From Thermoproteota archaeon (GTDB taxonomy: Archaea; Korarchaeota; Korarchaeia; Korarchaeales; Korarchaeaceae), in NCBI GenBank assembly GCA_027491915.1, contig JAOZGC010000003.1:23744-87743 (forward strand): a DNA stretch of 64,000 nt. The letters run 5' to 3'. Both the position numbers and the translations under genes were made by a program. The notes under the pieces are model-generated. The model did not search any database. It had not been told where the DNA came from and was given only the letters and a program-made list of their open reading frames with translations. Position 1 is the stretch's first letter, and each line of letters starts with the position of its first letter. Shown here piece after piece: positions 6,934 to 15,985 of the stretch.

Positions 6934-8127
6934 GTGAAGTCTCTGATCAGGAAGGCGGCGGTGGAGCCGGCCGAGGGGACCCCCAGTAAGGTGGCCCCCG
7001 AGGATGAGACGCTGAAGGAGCTGATAGAGGAGGTAAAAGCCAAGATAATGATAATGGGAGTGGGAGGCGCCGGAAGCAATACGGTGACGAGGCTCAACGC
7101 CCTTGGCATAGAGGACGTCGTCACCGTGGCCGCGAACACCGACGGTCAACACCTACTGGAGTCCGTGGCCGACAGGAAGATCCTTTTGGGCAGGGAACTG
7201 TGCGGCGGAAACGGCGCCGGCGGCGACCCGAAGATAGGACAAGAGGCCGCCAAGGAGAGCGAGAACGAGCTGAGGGAACTGCTCGAAGGAACTGACATAC
7301 TCTTCCTCATGGCGGGCCTGGGCGGCGGGACGGGGACCGGGGGCGCCCCGGTCATTGCTAACCTGGCTAGGGAAATGGGGGCGGTGGTCGTCTCCATAGT
7401 GACCCTCCCGTTCTCCGCAGAAGGCCGGAGGAAGAAGGAGATAGCCGAGTCAGGTCTGGAGGAGCTGTCCAACTCCTCCGACACGATCGTCGTGATAAAC
7501 AACGACAGGATACTTGAGGTGGCCAGTGATCTCCCTCTGCATCAGGCCTTCCTCGTCTCGGACGAGGTTATGGCGAGGGCGGTCAAGGGGATAGTTGAGC
7601 TGGTGACCAAGCCTGGACTGATAAACGTCGATCTGGCAGACCTGCGGTCGGTGCTGGAGAGGGGAGGCCCGGCCATCATAGCCTTCGGAGAGAGCGATGG
7701 GGAGAACAGGGCCACCGAGGCCGTGGAGGACGCCCTGGGGAATCCCCTATTGGAGGCCGACATATCCGGGGGGACCGCGGCCGTGGTCAACATCTCGTGC
7801 GGCTCGGATTTCTCCCTGCATGAGATGGAGCAGGTGGTAGAGACGGTGGTCGGCGTTCTGGAGCCGGACGCCAACGTCATATGGGGGGCAAGGATAGACG
7901 AGGATCTCAGGGGAACCGTCCAGGTCCTTCTTGTGATAACCGGCGTGTCAAGTCCATATCTCCCCGGGATCGAGAGGGCTCCCAAGGCCGCGCCGGCCGT
8001 CGAGACGGCAAAACCCATAGCGATCGAGAGATCGGTCAGGCCGACCCTCAGGCGGAGGGAGAGGGGGGCCGCGAGGTCCCCGTCCGGCGAGGACATCTTG
8101 GGAGAGCTGGGCATAGAGGGGCTGTGA
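6934..8127 (+). CDS. ftsZ: Cell division protein FtsZ (copy 1)
   Basis: Tubulin-like GTPase that forms the division ring. GVGGAGSNTVTRL opens the GTPase domain, GLGGGTGTGGAP is the tubulin signature, and INVDLADLRSVL is an intact T7 loop with both aspartates that complete GTP hydrolysis. After the C-terminal domain comes a basic linker (PTLRRRERGAAR) and a short conserved-looking tail (EDILGELGIEGL) that could bind a membrane anchor such as SepF. GTG 6934 follows GGGTGAT. It leads the secE-spt5-L11-L1-L10 operon, a known archaeal arrangement. A second FtsZ is at 42198. Confidence 0.96.
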   Translation: MKSLIRKAAVEPAEGTPSKVAPEDETLKELIEEVKAKIMIMGVGGAGSNTVTRLNALGIEDVVTVAANTDGQHLLESVADRKILLGRELCGGNGAGGDPKIGQEAAKESENELRELLEGTDILFLMAGLGGGTGTGGAPVIANLAREMGAVVVSIVTLPFSAEGRRKKEIAESGLEELSNSSDTIVVINNDRILEVASDLPLHQAFLVSDEVMARAVKGIVELVTKPGLINVDLADLRSVLERGGPAIIAFGESDGENRATEAVEDALGNPLLEADISGGTAAVVNISCGSDFSLHEMEQVVETVVGVLEPDANVIWGARIDEDLRGTVQVLLVITGVSSPYLPGIERAPKAAPAVETAKPIAIERSVRPTLRRRERGAARSPSGEDILGELGIEGL

Positions 8128-8130
8128 GGG

Positions 8131-8310
8131 GTGTCCGCCTTGGACCTTGGGGGGTGGGTGGAGGACCTCAAGAGGACGCTGAAGGTCGCCAGGAAGCCGG
8201 GATGGGAAGACCTCTGGACTACCTTCAAGATAACCTTCCTGGGCTTCTCCGTGGTCGGCCTGGTGGGTTTCGTCATACAGCTGATCGCGGCGGTGATTCC
8301 CAGGGGGTGA
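8131..8310 (+). CDS. secE: Preprotein translocase subunit SecE (Sec61 gamma)
   Basis: A 59-residue protein with an amphipathic N-terminal part (VEDLKRTLKVARKPGWEDLW) and one C-terminal membrane helix (FLGFSVVGLVGFVIQLIAAV), the normal archaeal SecE plan. It clamps the SecY channel. A GTG start lies four bases after ftsZ1, and GGGGGTGA at its end provides the ribosome-binding site for the next gene. Confidence 0.93.
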   Translation: MSALDLGGWVEDLKRTLKVARKPGWEDLWTTFKITFLGFSVVGLVGFVIQLIAAVIPRG

Positions 8311-8314
8311 TCTC

Positions 8315-8842
8315 ACGTCGAAGCCGAGGTCCGCCATCTTCTTCACCGTAAAGGTCCCAGCGGGGCAGGAGTTCGGCATCACGAGGCTCTTGGTGAAGAG
8401 GGCCGAGTACGAGGGGCTCGGGATAAAATCGATAATATCCGTGCCCAGCGTGAGGGGCTACCTCTTCGTCGAGGCCGACAGGGAATTCGACGTTCGCCGC
8501 CTCGTTTCGGCCGTTTCCAGGGCCAAGCTCCTACCGGGAAGTCCGGTTTCAATGGAGGACATAGAGACCATGCTCAGGAGGGAGCCGGAGAAGATAGAGC
8601 TCGAGACCGGGGACATAGTGAAGATTATAAAAGGGAATTTCAAGGGCTACCGGGCCCTGGTGGTGTCTCCCCCGACCGGGGGGAAGGGCTTCGTCACGGC
8701 GAAGCTGCTGGACATAAACAGGGACTGGGAGGTTAGATTACCCGTGGACAGCATACAGCTGGAGAAGAAGGCCGGGGAGGTAGAAGGAGAGGAAGAGTCG
8801 GAGGAAGAGGTGTGGTACTCTGGACTGGGAGAGTCGGCTTGA
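8315..8842 (+). CDS. spt5: Transcription elongation factor Spt5 (NusG), apparent ACG start
   Basis: Partner of Spt4; binds the RNA polymerase clamp. It has an NGN domain (FFTVKVPAGQE, VRGYLFVEAD, LLPGSPVSM) and a KOW domain (GDIVKIIKGNFKGYRALVV). The first beta strand of NGN lies upstream of the first ordinary start, TTG 8390, and no ATG, GTG or TTG is in frame between the preceding stop and 8390. GGTGAT at 8306-8311 is followed three bases later by ACG TCG, the same layout as GGTGAT-(4)-TTG TCG at L1. I therefore place the start at ACG 8315, giving 175 residues and a complete domain. An AUC start or a sequence error is an alternative. Confidence 0.8.
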   Translation, partial: TSKPRSAIFFTVKVPAGQEFGITRLLVKRAEYEGLGIKSIISVPSVRGYLFVEADREFDVRRLVSAVSRAKLLPGSPVSMEDIETMLRREPEKIELETGDIVKIIKGNFKGYRALVVSPPTGGKGFVTAKLLDINRDWEVRLPVDSIQLEKKAGEVEGEEESEEEVWYSGLGESA

Positions 8843-8862
8843 TCTGAGGGAGGGCTCCGGAG

Positions 8863-9342
8863 GTGGCGAAGAAGATCGTCAAGGTGTTGGTCGTCGGAGG
8901 CCGAGCTAATCCGGGTCCCCCACTGGGGCCTGCACTGGGGGGGCTCGGGCTGGACCTGGGGAGGGTGGTCGGCGAGATAAACAAGAAGACCGCGGACTAC
9001 GAGGGGATGAAGGTCCCGGTCGAGATCGAGGTCGACCTGTCCACCAGGGAGTACGAAATAAGGGTTGGACTCCCGCCGACCTCGATGCTCCTGGTAAAGG
9101 AGGCTATGGCAGAGAAGGGATCCGGCGAGCCGGGAACCAAGTCGGTCGGAGACGTCAGCATGGAGAAGGTGGTCGAGATAGCGAGGCGGAAGTTGGAGTC
9201 CATGAACACCACGAGCCTCAAGTCGGCGGTTAAGTCGATCTTGGGTACTGCCGTCAGCGCGGGGATCACCGTGGAGGGCAGGAACCCCAGAGAGATCATG
9301 GCCGAGGTGGACGAGGGCTGGTGGGACGATCTCCTGAGGTGA
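8863..9342 (+). CDS. rpl11: 50S ribosomal protein L11
   Basis: Binds the GTPase-associated region of 23S rRNA. It has the Gly/Pro-rich opening (GGRANPGPPLGPALGGLGLD), the N-domain (EIEVDLSTREYEIRVGLPPT) and the RNA-binding C-domain (SMNTTSLKSAVKSILGTAVS). GTG start; 159 residues. It lies between spt5 and L1 as in most archaea. Confidence 0.95.
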   Translation: MAKKIVKVLVVGGRANPGPPLGPALGGLGLDLGRVVGEINKKTADYEGMKVPVEIEVDLSTREYEIRVGLPPTSMLLVKEAMAEKGSGEPGTKSVGDVSMEKVVEIARRKLESMNTTSLKSAVKSILGTAVSAGITVEGRNPREIMAEVDEGWWDDLLR

Positions 9343-9347
9343 TATCC

Positions 9348-10046
9348 TTGTCGGCCAGGGCCAAGACGACTTTCGAGAAGGGCCTGATCGAGGCTGTCAG
9401 AGAGGCGATCGAGTCGGCTCCCAAGAGGAGATTCGTCGAGTCTGTCGACCTGACCGTCGTGCTCCGGAACGTGGATCTGAAGAGGAACCCCAACCTGAAA
9501 CTGAATGAAGTCGTGACGCTTCCCAACCCGCCCAAGAATAAGGCGCCCAAGGTGGCGGTCATTGGGAGGGGGGACTTCTCCTTGAAGGCCAGGGAAGCCG
9601 GGGCGGACATCGTGTTGGAGCCGGAGGATGTGGAGAGGATCGCGAAGGATAAGAGGGAGCTCAAGAAACTCGCCTCCAGGTTCGACTTCTTCGTGAGCCA
9701 GGCGGACCTGATACCCAGGCTGGCCAGGTTCCTGGGGCCCGTCCTCGGTCCCAGAAACAAGATGCCAATGCCTCTACCGGCTAATCAAGTAGACCGTCTC
9801 CCTGAGATCATATCTAAACTCAGGAGATCTGTTAGGATAAGGATGAGGGATCAGCCCATGTTCCACGTCAAGGTGGGATCCGCGGACATGACCCCCGAGG
9901 AGATTGCTGAAAATGCCGAGGCCGTGATCTCGGCAGTCGAGAAGAAATACGGCGACCTGAACTACATCGAGAGCATTTATGTGAAGACCACCATGGGACC
10001 GGCCGTGAGCGTCCGGTTCACGCCGGGGGCGAGGCGCGGGAGGTGA
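9348..10046 (+). CDS. rpl1: 50S ribosomal protein L1
   Basis: Forms the L1 stalk at the E site. LNEVVTLPNPPKNKAPKVAV, VSQADLIPRLARFLGPVLGP and a C-terminal IESIYVKTTMGPAVSVRF are characteristic. A GAGGTGAT sequence ending L11 serves TTG 9348; the upstream GTG at 9321 would only add residues encoded by the L11 end. In other archaea L1 represses its own operon by binding mRNA; no clear target hairpin was identified here. Confidence 0.94.
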   Translation: MSARAKTTFEKGLIEAVREAIESAPKRRFVESVDLTVVLRNVDLKRNPNLKLNEVVTLPNPPKNKAPKVAVIGRGDFSLKAREAGADIVLEPEDVERIAKDKRELKKLASRFDFFVSQADLIPRLARFLGPVLGPRNKMPMPLPANQVDRLPEIISKLRRSVRIRMRDQPMFHVKVGSADMTPEEIAENAEAVISAVEKKYGDLNYIESIYVKTTMGPAVSVRFTPGARRGR

Positions 10047-10051
10047 CTCCA

Positions 10052-10852
10052 TTGCCCGAGGTGGTGAGGACCGTCCGGGAAACCCCCAGACAGAGAAAGG
10101 CCAGGATAATAGGGAGAATAAGGGAGCTCGCTGGGAAATATCCCGTCATAATGTTTGCAGACTTTGGGGGGATGCCATCTTCTGACTTCCAGAGGCTAAG
10201 GAAGCTCTTGGCCGGCCGAGCCAAGATCATGGTCGCCAAGAAGAGGATAGCCAGGGTGGCCCTCTCGGAGATGGACCGCCCAGGAATGGACAGACTGCTG
10301 GACGCGATTCCCGGTCAGCTGGCCATAATATTCACGGAAGAACCGCCTGGGCGGATATTCAGGGTGGTCTCTAACTTTCACGCGGAGGTTCCCATAAAGC
10401 CCGGCCAGGAGGCCCAGGAGGACGTGGTCATACCAGCTGGGCCGACCGACCTGCCGCCCGGCCCAGCCCTGTCGGACCTCAAGGCCCTGGACATCCCCAC
10501 CAAGATCCAGGGCGGAAAGATAGCTGTGACCAAGAGGATAACCATCCTAAAAAAGGGAGAGAAGGCCTCTCAGCAGGTGGCCGACGTCCTGAAACTCCTG
10601 GGAATAAGGCCAATTCGGGTGAGCTTGAGGGTGACCGGGGCCCTGGACGGGACTGGCCTGTTCTACTCTCCAGAAATCTTAGCGATAGGCCCCGAGGAGG
10701 TATCCAAGTGGATCTCGCAGGCCGCGGCCTCGGCGTTGAGACTGGCCGTCGAGGCGGCCTTCGTGACCCCGGAGACCGTGGGACTCCTGCTGGCCCTCGC
10801 CAGGGCCAGGGCCTCAGCCCTGGCGGGGGCGGCCGGCTTCAATAAAACTTGA
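10052..10852 (+). CDS. rpl10: 50S ribosomal protein L10 (P0), short C-terminus
   Basis: Base of the ribosomal stalk. The rRNA-binding half is clear (YPVIMFADFGGMPSSDFQRL, IMVAKKRIARVAL) and the insertion domain is present (LKALDIPTKIQGGKIAVTKR, VAGP-like spacing). The protein ends at 266 residues with AAGFNKT. The long charged helix and the conserved acidic tail ending in an LFG-type motif, usual in archaeal P0, are missing, and no L12 gene follows. TTG 10052 is preceded by GGGAGGTGACT. The nnr gene converges on it. Confidence 0.92.
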   Translation: MPEVVRTVRETPRQRKARIIGRIRELAGKYPVIMFADFGGMPSSDFQRLRKLLAGRAKIMVAKKRIARVALSEMDRPGMDRLLDAIPGQLAIIFTEEPPGRIFRVVSNFHAEVPIKPGQEAQEDVVIPAGPTDLPPGPALSDLKALDIPTKIQGGKIAVTKRITILKKGEKASQQVADVLKLLGIRPIRVSLRVTGALDGTGLFYSPEILAIGPEEVSKWISQAAASALRLAVEAAFVTPETVGLLLALARARASALAGAAGFNKT

Positions 10853-10854
10853 GC

Positions 10855-12390
10855 TCAACCGAGGATCTCCCTCAGGACTCTGGGGATCATCTTCAAGACG
10901 TCTGAGGCGGTCATGGAGTAAGAGAGCTCAGCCAGGGCCAGGTCTCCAGCCCGCCCAACCAAGAAGGCCCCCGCCGCCGACGCGCGAATTGGATCTCCGC
11001 ACTGGGCCATCAGACCGGCCACCGCTCCGGCCAAGACGTCGCCCGTTCCCCCAACCGTCATTCCTGGATTCCCGGTCAAGTTGAGCCTAGGCCATTCTTC
11101 CGGTCCCGGGGGGCACACCACGTCCACGTGACCCTTCAGCAGGACCGTGGCACCCAGCTCCCGGGCGCCCCTTAAGCAGACTCCCGCCCTCTCCCAGACG
11201 TCCTCCGGCGGCGTCGGGCCAAACATCCTGGAGAACTCGCCGGAGTGGGGTGTGACTACCAGCTCTGGCCATCCCCCCACCCTGCCAACCTGCCTGAGCC
11301 CGTCCGCATCCACGACAGTCAATTTCCTTGCTTCTTTCAACATTTTAAGCAGCGCCCGGACCGCCCTCCCGGTTTCCTCGCGCGCCCCGAGTCCGGGTCC
11401 GACCACCACGGCGTCGGCCCTCTCAACCTCGGGTATCAACTCGTCCAGGTGGTCCGGGGTCAGGACTCCCCCGGGCAGGGGGAGGACTATCAGGTTTGGG
11501 TCCAGGGACTTCGCGGCGGCCGCCGCCGGGGACGGCGTTGCGAGGATCGCCAGGTCGGCGCCGGAGGCCAGCGCCGCCTTGGAAGCCAACGTCGGCGCGC
11601 CAGAGTACCTCTCGCTGCCGGCTATGATGAGAACCCTGCCGAAATCTCCCTTGTGAGACCAGGGCTTCCTCTCGCCGAGCGCTACCCTCAGGTCCCCGGG
11701 GCCCGCCACGAACAGGGACTCCGGTGGGGCCCCGACATCGGCCACCACGACCTCTCCCGCCTCTCTCCTCTCGAGCCCCGACTTCGGACAGTGGAACGTT
11801 ACGGTGACGTCCGCTCTGACGGCCTCGCCCAGGACCTCTCCGCTGAACGCATCTATCCCGGTTGGGACGTCGACCGCCACGATCTTGGTGCTGAAGTCGC
11901 GAAGTGAATTCAATATTTTTACTGCCTCGAGCACCCTCCCTCTGAGCCTCCCCAAGGCCCCCGTCCCGAGGAGGGCGTCCACCGCCAGATCCCACCCCAG
12001 ATCCGGGTCGAAGGACGAGAGATCCTTCACCTCGACCGTCAGCATTCTCCTGAGCCTGGACAGGTTCTCGGCTGCCTCGGGGGTCTTAGGCTCCCCTATC
12101 AGAAAGACGTGGACGTCGGCTCCCAGGGCCGCCAGCCTCCTGGCGGCCACGAATCCGTCCCCTCCATTGTTTCCCCTTCCTGCAAACACGGCTATTCTCT
12201 TTTCGCGCGGATCCCCTCCGAGGAGGCGAACGACCTCTCCCGCCACCGCTCCCCCAGCGTTCTCCATGAGGGTCAGCCTGTCGATCCCCAGCCACTCGGA
12301 ATTGTACTCGAGGGCCGTCAGGTCCTCTCTGCTCAGCCCTCGAGAGAACCTCCCAAGTAATGGGAGTAAGACACCATGGCGTCCCTCCAC
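10855..12390 (-). CDS. nnr: Bifunctional NAD(P)H-hydrate repair enzyme (epimerase + dehydratase)
   Basis: Repairs hydrated NADH/NADPH. The N-terminal half (about 1-225) is an epimerase domain with AVFAGRGNNGGDGFVAARRL. The C-terminal half is an ADP-dependent dehydratase of the ribokinase fold, with WSHKGDFGRVLIIAGS, DADGL, VVTPHSGEFSRM and GNPGMTVGGTGDVLAG. Length (511) fits the fused form. GTG 12390 lies inside the 3' end of tyrS and has GGTGAGG just upstream, so the two genes are translationally linked. Confidence 0.93.
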   Translation of the reverse strand: MEGRHGVLLPLLGRFSRGLSREDLTALEYNSEWLGIDRLTLMENAGGAVAGEVVRLLGGDPREKRIAVFAGRGNNGGDGFVAARRLAALGADVHVFLIGEPKTPEAAENLSRLRRMLTVEVKDLSSFDPDLGWDLAVDALLGTGALGRLRGRVLEAVKILNSLRDFSTKIVAVDVPTGIDAFSGEVLGEAVRADVTVTFHCPKSGLERREAGEVVVADVGAPPESLFVAGPGDLRVALGERKPWSHKGDFGRVLIIAGSERYSGAPTLASKAALASGADLAILATPSPAAAAAKSLDPNLIVLPLPGGVLTPDHLDELIPEVERADAVVVGPGLGAREETGRAVRALLKMLKEARKLTVVDADGLRQVGRVGGWPELVVTPHSGEFSRMFGPTPPEDVWERAGVCLRGARELGATVLLKGHVDVVCPPGPEEWPRLNLTGNPGMTVGGTGDVLAGAVAGLMAQCGDPIRASAAGAFLVGRAGDLALAELSYSMTASDVLKMIPRVLREILG

Positions 12391-13484
12391 TCCGCCTCAC
12401 CCATGAGCCCCCTTTCCATCTGCCACTTCTGCAGCCTGTAGAGCGGCTCCAGAAGGGAGGGGTCTGCCTCCAGCCTGTCCCTGATTGGCTTAAATCGGTT
12501 CGTCAGGTACTCGGCCACGAAGTTCTTCAGGTCCTGGGGGTGCACCAGCCCATTAACGTACGCGCTCTCCAAATCGCGGTAGCTGCCGATCTTCAGGTCC
12601 CCCCCTCCGGCTGCCTTGGATCTGGGCAGGCTCACCTCACCGAGATCGTGGAGTATGAAGTACTTGAAGGCCGCCAGGATGGGATTAATCAGCCTTCCGG
12701 CCTCGTCGTACTGAGGGGCACCGCCGGGCGGACAGAACGCCATCCGGATCTTTCTTCTTATCACTTCCGGAGGATCGTGGATGGCAATGTGCGATTTGGG
12801 TATCGAGCTGCTCATCTTGCCACCCTCGATCAGCCCCGGGATTAGGGGGGTATGGAGCGCGACCGGAACCCACTTCTCATGCCTCAGTCGGACCGGCGAC
12901 GAGAAGAGCTCCCTCGCGAGTGCGTGAATCTTCCTCTGATCCGTTCCGCCTATCGCCACGTCGCATCCCAGGTATAATATATCCAGCGCCTGCATTATCG
13001 GATAAATGTGCTGTCCCACGGTGGGGTGCTTGGTTTCCCTGGCTATCATGTCCATGGCCCTCCACGCCCTGGCGGTCGTCACCCTCTGTGAGAGGACCAG
13101 GAGATCCATTATGTAGTCGGGCGAGAGCTCGAACTCGCTCCCCAAAACGATCTCGATGGACGGGGAACCGAGGGTGCGGAAGGTCTCGGCCCAGTATGTC
13201 TCGGACACCTCCTCCAACAATTCCCTCGGTCCCTTCTTGTTGAGGAAGCCGTGAATGTCGGCCATGAGGGCCTTCGACCTGAATCCAATCTCGGTCAGCT
13301 CTGCCAGCTTCTCTATGGTCAGCAGGGTCCCCAGGTGGATCGGCCCCGAGGGCTCGTATCCTATGTAGACGGTCGGGTGCTCAACCTCGGTTAGGACCCT
13401 CTCGAGATCCGGGAGGGTCATCACGAACTCGTCCAGCGGTTCGGCCACGTTTCTCAGAACCTTCTGCAGCCTTGATCCGCCCAA
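12333..13484 (-). CDS. tyrS: Tyrosyl-tRNA synthetase
   Basis: Class I synthetase. The HIGH-type motif is PIHLGTLL, the substrate pocket has IGYEPSG and DVAIGGTDQRKIHALAREL, and the KMSKS loop is GGKMSSS. GGTDQRK and the 383-residue length fit archaeal TyrRS better than TrpRS. TTG start. It diverges from cysS across about 100 bases with A/T-rich promoter-like sequence, and its last 58 bases overlap nnr. Confidence 0.93.
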   Translation of the reverse strand: MGGSRLQKVLRNVAEPLDEFVMTLPDLERVLTEVEHPTVYIGYEPSGPIHLGTLLTIEKLAELTEIGFRSKALMADIHGFLNKKGPRELLEEVSETYWAETFRTLGSPSIEIVLGSEFELSPDYIMDLLVLSQRVTTARAWRAMDMIARETKHPTVGQHIYPIMQALDILYLGCDVAIGGTDQRKIHALARELFSSPVRLRHEKWVPVALHTPLIPGLIEGGKMSSSIPKSHIAIHDPPEVIRRKIRMAFCPPGGAPQYDEAGRLINPILAAFKYFILHDLGEVSLPRSKAAGGGDLKIGSYRDLESAYVNGLVHPQDLKNFVAEYLTNRFKPIRDRLEADPSLLEPLYRLQKWQMERGLMGEAEWRDAMVSYSHYLGGSLEG

Positions 13485-13582
13485 CTGGCCTCCGGCGATC
13501 CCTCACCCGAAGTTATTAACGATGTCGCCGGGCGCCGACACCGTTAATTTATTGCCGGTCTCCCTCCGGGCGGTGGCGGCCC

Positions 13583-15043
13583 ATGCTGACCGTCAGCGAC
13601 ACGTTGACCGGTGACAAGAGACCCTTCGAGCCTCTGAACCCGCCGGAGGTCAAGATGTACGTCTGCGGCCCAACGGTCTACGACTCGCCCCACCTGGGAC
13701 ACGCTAGGGTCGCCGTCTTCTTCGACGTGGTGACCAGGTACCTCTCCCTGTTGGGCTACAGGGTTCGTTACGTGTCAAACGTGACCGACGTGGAGGACAA
13801 GATAATCAAGAGGGCATCAGAGGAGGGAACTGACTTTTTAGAGGTCGCCCGCAGGTACGAGAGGGAGTATTTCGCTGCCATGGCCTCGCTGGGGGTGGCC
13901 CCCCCTCTGATAGTGCCCCGGGCCACCGAGTACGTTGAGGACATGGTGGATTTCATATCGGGCCTGGTGGAGAAGGGTCACGCGTACGTCTCCGACGGTG
14001 ACGTCTACTTCGACGTCTCATCCTTTCCGGAGTACGGGAAGCTCTCTAAAGTGAGCGTAGAGGATCTGGTGGCGGGCGCCAGAGTCGAGCCGGGTGGGGG
14101 CAAGAGGAGTCCTGAGGACTTCGCCCTCTGGAAGGCGGCAAAGCCGGGGGAACCAAGTTGGCCGAGCCCGTGGGGTCCAGGAAGGCCGGGATGGCACATA
14201 GAATGCTCTGTAATGATAAACAAGACGCTCGGAGATCAGATAGACATTCACGGAGGAGGGAGCGATTTGATCTTTCCCCATCACGAGAACGAGATAGCCC
14301 AGAGCGAGGCCTACACCGGCAAATCGCCCTACGTGAGGTACTGGATGCACGTGGGCCTCGTGAGGGTGGCAGGGGAGAAGATGGCCAAATCCCTGAGGAA
14401 TTACTTCCTCGTTTCCGAGGCCGTGAGGAGATGGGGGGCCGGGGGGGTGAGGCTGTGGCTCCTCTCCGCCCACTACAGATCTCCCTTAGACTTCGAAGAG
14501 TCGGCACTCGACTCTGCGGCCGCCAGGTTCGCCAGACTGAGGTCTGCGGTCCTTAGGGCCGCAGCCTACGCCGCGAGGCGCCCTCTCCCGGGGAGACTCT
14601 CACCAAGAGACGAGGCCGCCATGGCGAGGGTCTGGGAGCTGAGGGACGACTTCCACCGCGCCATGTTGGACGACTTCGGGACGCCGAGGGCGCTGGCCTC
14701 CCTGGACGGGCTGGCTGGGGTGGTCGCCGAGGCGGTTTCGGGGCGGGGGTCCCCCACGATCGCCGCGGCGGCCGGATCCGAGCTCGTCCGCCTAGCTTCC
14801 ATACTCGGCCTCGACCTGACCGCGGCCGAGGTCGGTTCTGTTTCCGGGGAGGCGCCCGTGGAACTGCTGATCAAGGTTAGGACCGAACTCAGAAAGAGGA
14901 AGATGTGGGACTTGGCTGACGAGATAAGAGAGAGGCTCGCTGAGATCGGGGTAAAGATCGAGGACGTTGGAGAGGAGACCGTCTGGTGGTTCGAAGGCGG
15001 CGGAGGGAAGAAGTTCCCTGAGAGATCCGATCCGGGAGGTTAG
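13583..15043 (+). CDS. cysS: Cysteinyl-tRNA synthetase
   Basis: Class I synthetase with the zinc-binding MYVCGPTVYDSPHLGHARV motif (HIGH = HLGH), RYVSNVTDVEDKIIKRA, the WHIECSVM zinc/cysteine pocket, GGGSDLIFPHHENE, and the KMSKS motif as GEKMAKS. The 486-residue length is normal. The gene shows direct charging of tRNA-Cys (1830) rather than the SepRS/SepCysS route. ATG start. Confidence 0.95.
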   Translation: MLTVSDTLTGDKRPFEPLNPPEVKMYVCGPTVYDSPHLGHARVAVFFDVVTRYLSLLGYRVRYVSNVTDVEDKIIKRASEEGTDFLEVARRYEREYFAAMASLGVAPPLIVPRATEYVEDMVDFISGLVEKGHAYVSDGDVYFDVSSFPEYGKLSKVSVEDLVAGARVEPGGGKRSPEDFALWKAAKPGEPSWPSPWGPGRPGWHIECSVMINKTLGDQIDIHGGGSDLIFPHHENEIAQSEAYTGKSPYVRYWMHVGLVRVAGEKMAKSLRNYFLVSEAVRRWGAGGVRLWLLSAHYRSPLDFEESALDSAAARFARLRSAVLRAAAYAARRPLPGRLSPRDEAAMARVWELRDDFHRAMLDDFGTPRALASLDGLAGVVAEAVSGRGSPTIAAAAGSELVRLASILGLDLTAAEVGSVSGEAPVELLIKVRTELRKRKMWDLADEIRERLAEIGVKIEDVGEETVWWFEGGGGKKFPERSDPGG

Positions 15044-15257
15044 ATCGGCCGCCGAGGCGGGGCTCGGGCGAGGCTTGGTCGCCAGAGGTGATCTATCTCC
15101 ATCCTCGCGAGGCTGGCCCTTTTCCCCGCCGATCGTCGGCCGATCTCGGCCGCCTCTCTCAACCATTTTGGAGTCGAGGAGAACCCTCTCAGGTGGGCCT
15201 CAGGCTAGGTCAGTGATCTCATGGCGGATCGTCGCCGTCACCAATCATCATCGGCCT

Positions 15258-15797
15258 TCACACGCCCCCGTCGCCAATTTTTAACGATTCTGCGATCTCA
15301 GCCGCCCGACTCAACGTCTCCCTCATGTTGGCAGTTTGTCTTCCCTCCCAGTAGGCCTTGCCGCATGATCTACAGACGTACACTTTCCTGTCCCTGGGGG
15401 CGCCCGGAGGAACCGTCCGAGCGCCGCCCGCGACCTCAAGCTCCCCCCCGCATTCTGGGCACCTGGATCTGTCTGGGTCGAACTCGAGCCTCACGCCAGC
15501 CTCTGCAGACAGCCAAGCGAGTACCCTCTCTATCCTATCCTGGGGGACCAGCAAGACCTTAACCCCCCTCTTTAGCGCCCTGGCCGCCAGCTCCCTGTCC
15601 CGAGTCAGCAGGGTGTAATTCCCCTCGGCGCAGGCCTCGACTACGTCTAGGTCTCCCCTCAGCCCCATCTGCCGCGGTTCGTGGGCCTCAAACCCCAGGA
15701 TCCTCAGCCACCTGAGCACATCCCCCAGCATAGAATCGCACAGGAAACTCTCCAACTCTCCGTACCCCTGGCGCACTGCCCAAGGCGGTCTATCCAT
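15258..15797 (-). CDS. Mut7-C RNase domain protein with zinc ribbon
   Basis: A PIN-related Mut7-C domain occupies residues 15-100. FLCDSMLGDVLRWLRILGF, LTRDRELAARA and VLLVPQD carry the conserved acidic residues. A C-terminal zinc ribbon has CPECGG and CRSCGKAYWEG. The order matches archaeal Mut7-C proteins (COG1656). Predicted single-strand RNase; the substrate is unknown. The 214 bases between cysS and this gene hold nothing I recognise. Confidence 0.88.
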   Translation of the reverse strand: MDRPPWAVRQGYGELESFLCDSMLGDVLRWLRILGFEAHEPRQMGLRGDLDVVEACAEGNYTLLTRDRELAARALKRGVKVLLVPQDRIERVLAWLSAEAGVRLEFDPDRSRCPECGGELEVAGGARTVPPGAPRDRKVYVCRSCGKAYWEGRQTANMRETLSRAAEIAESLKIGDGGV

Positions 15798-15985
15798 CTA
15801 AAATTCGTCGCGGAGCTACCTGACCGAGTCCACCCGCGCGGGTTCTCCGGACAACCTCCGGACAGCCCAGCGGGGGCCTCCTCTCCGGGCAGGTTGACTT
15901 GACCGGTCTGGAGTCGCGGCAGCCCCGCGGTGCGGCCGGGGGATATCCCGGCCCAATCGGGACTCCCCCGGTAAGCTCAGCGTGG

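Noticed and set aside
15044..15257. C/D-box or other small RNA between cysS and the Mut7-C gene
   Set aside because: GTGATC and CTGA-like boxes occur, but no properly spaced C, D', C' and D set could be supported.
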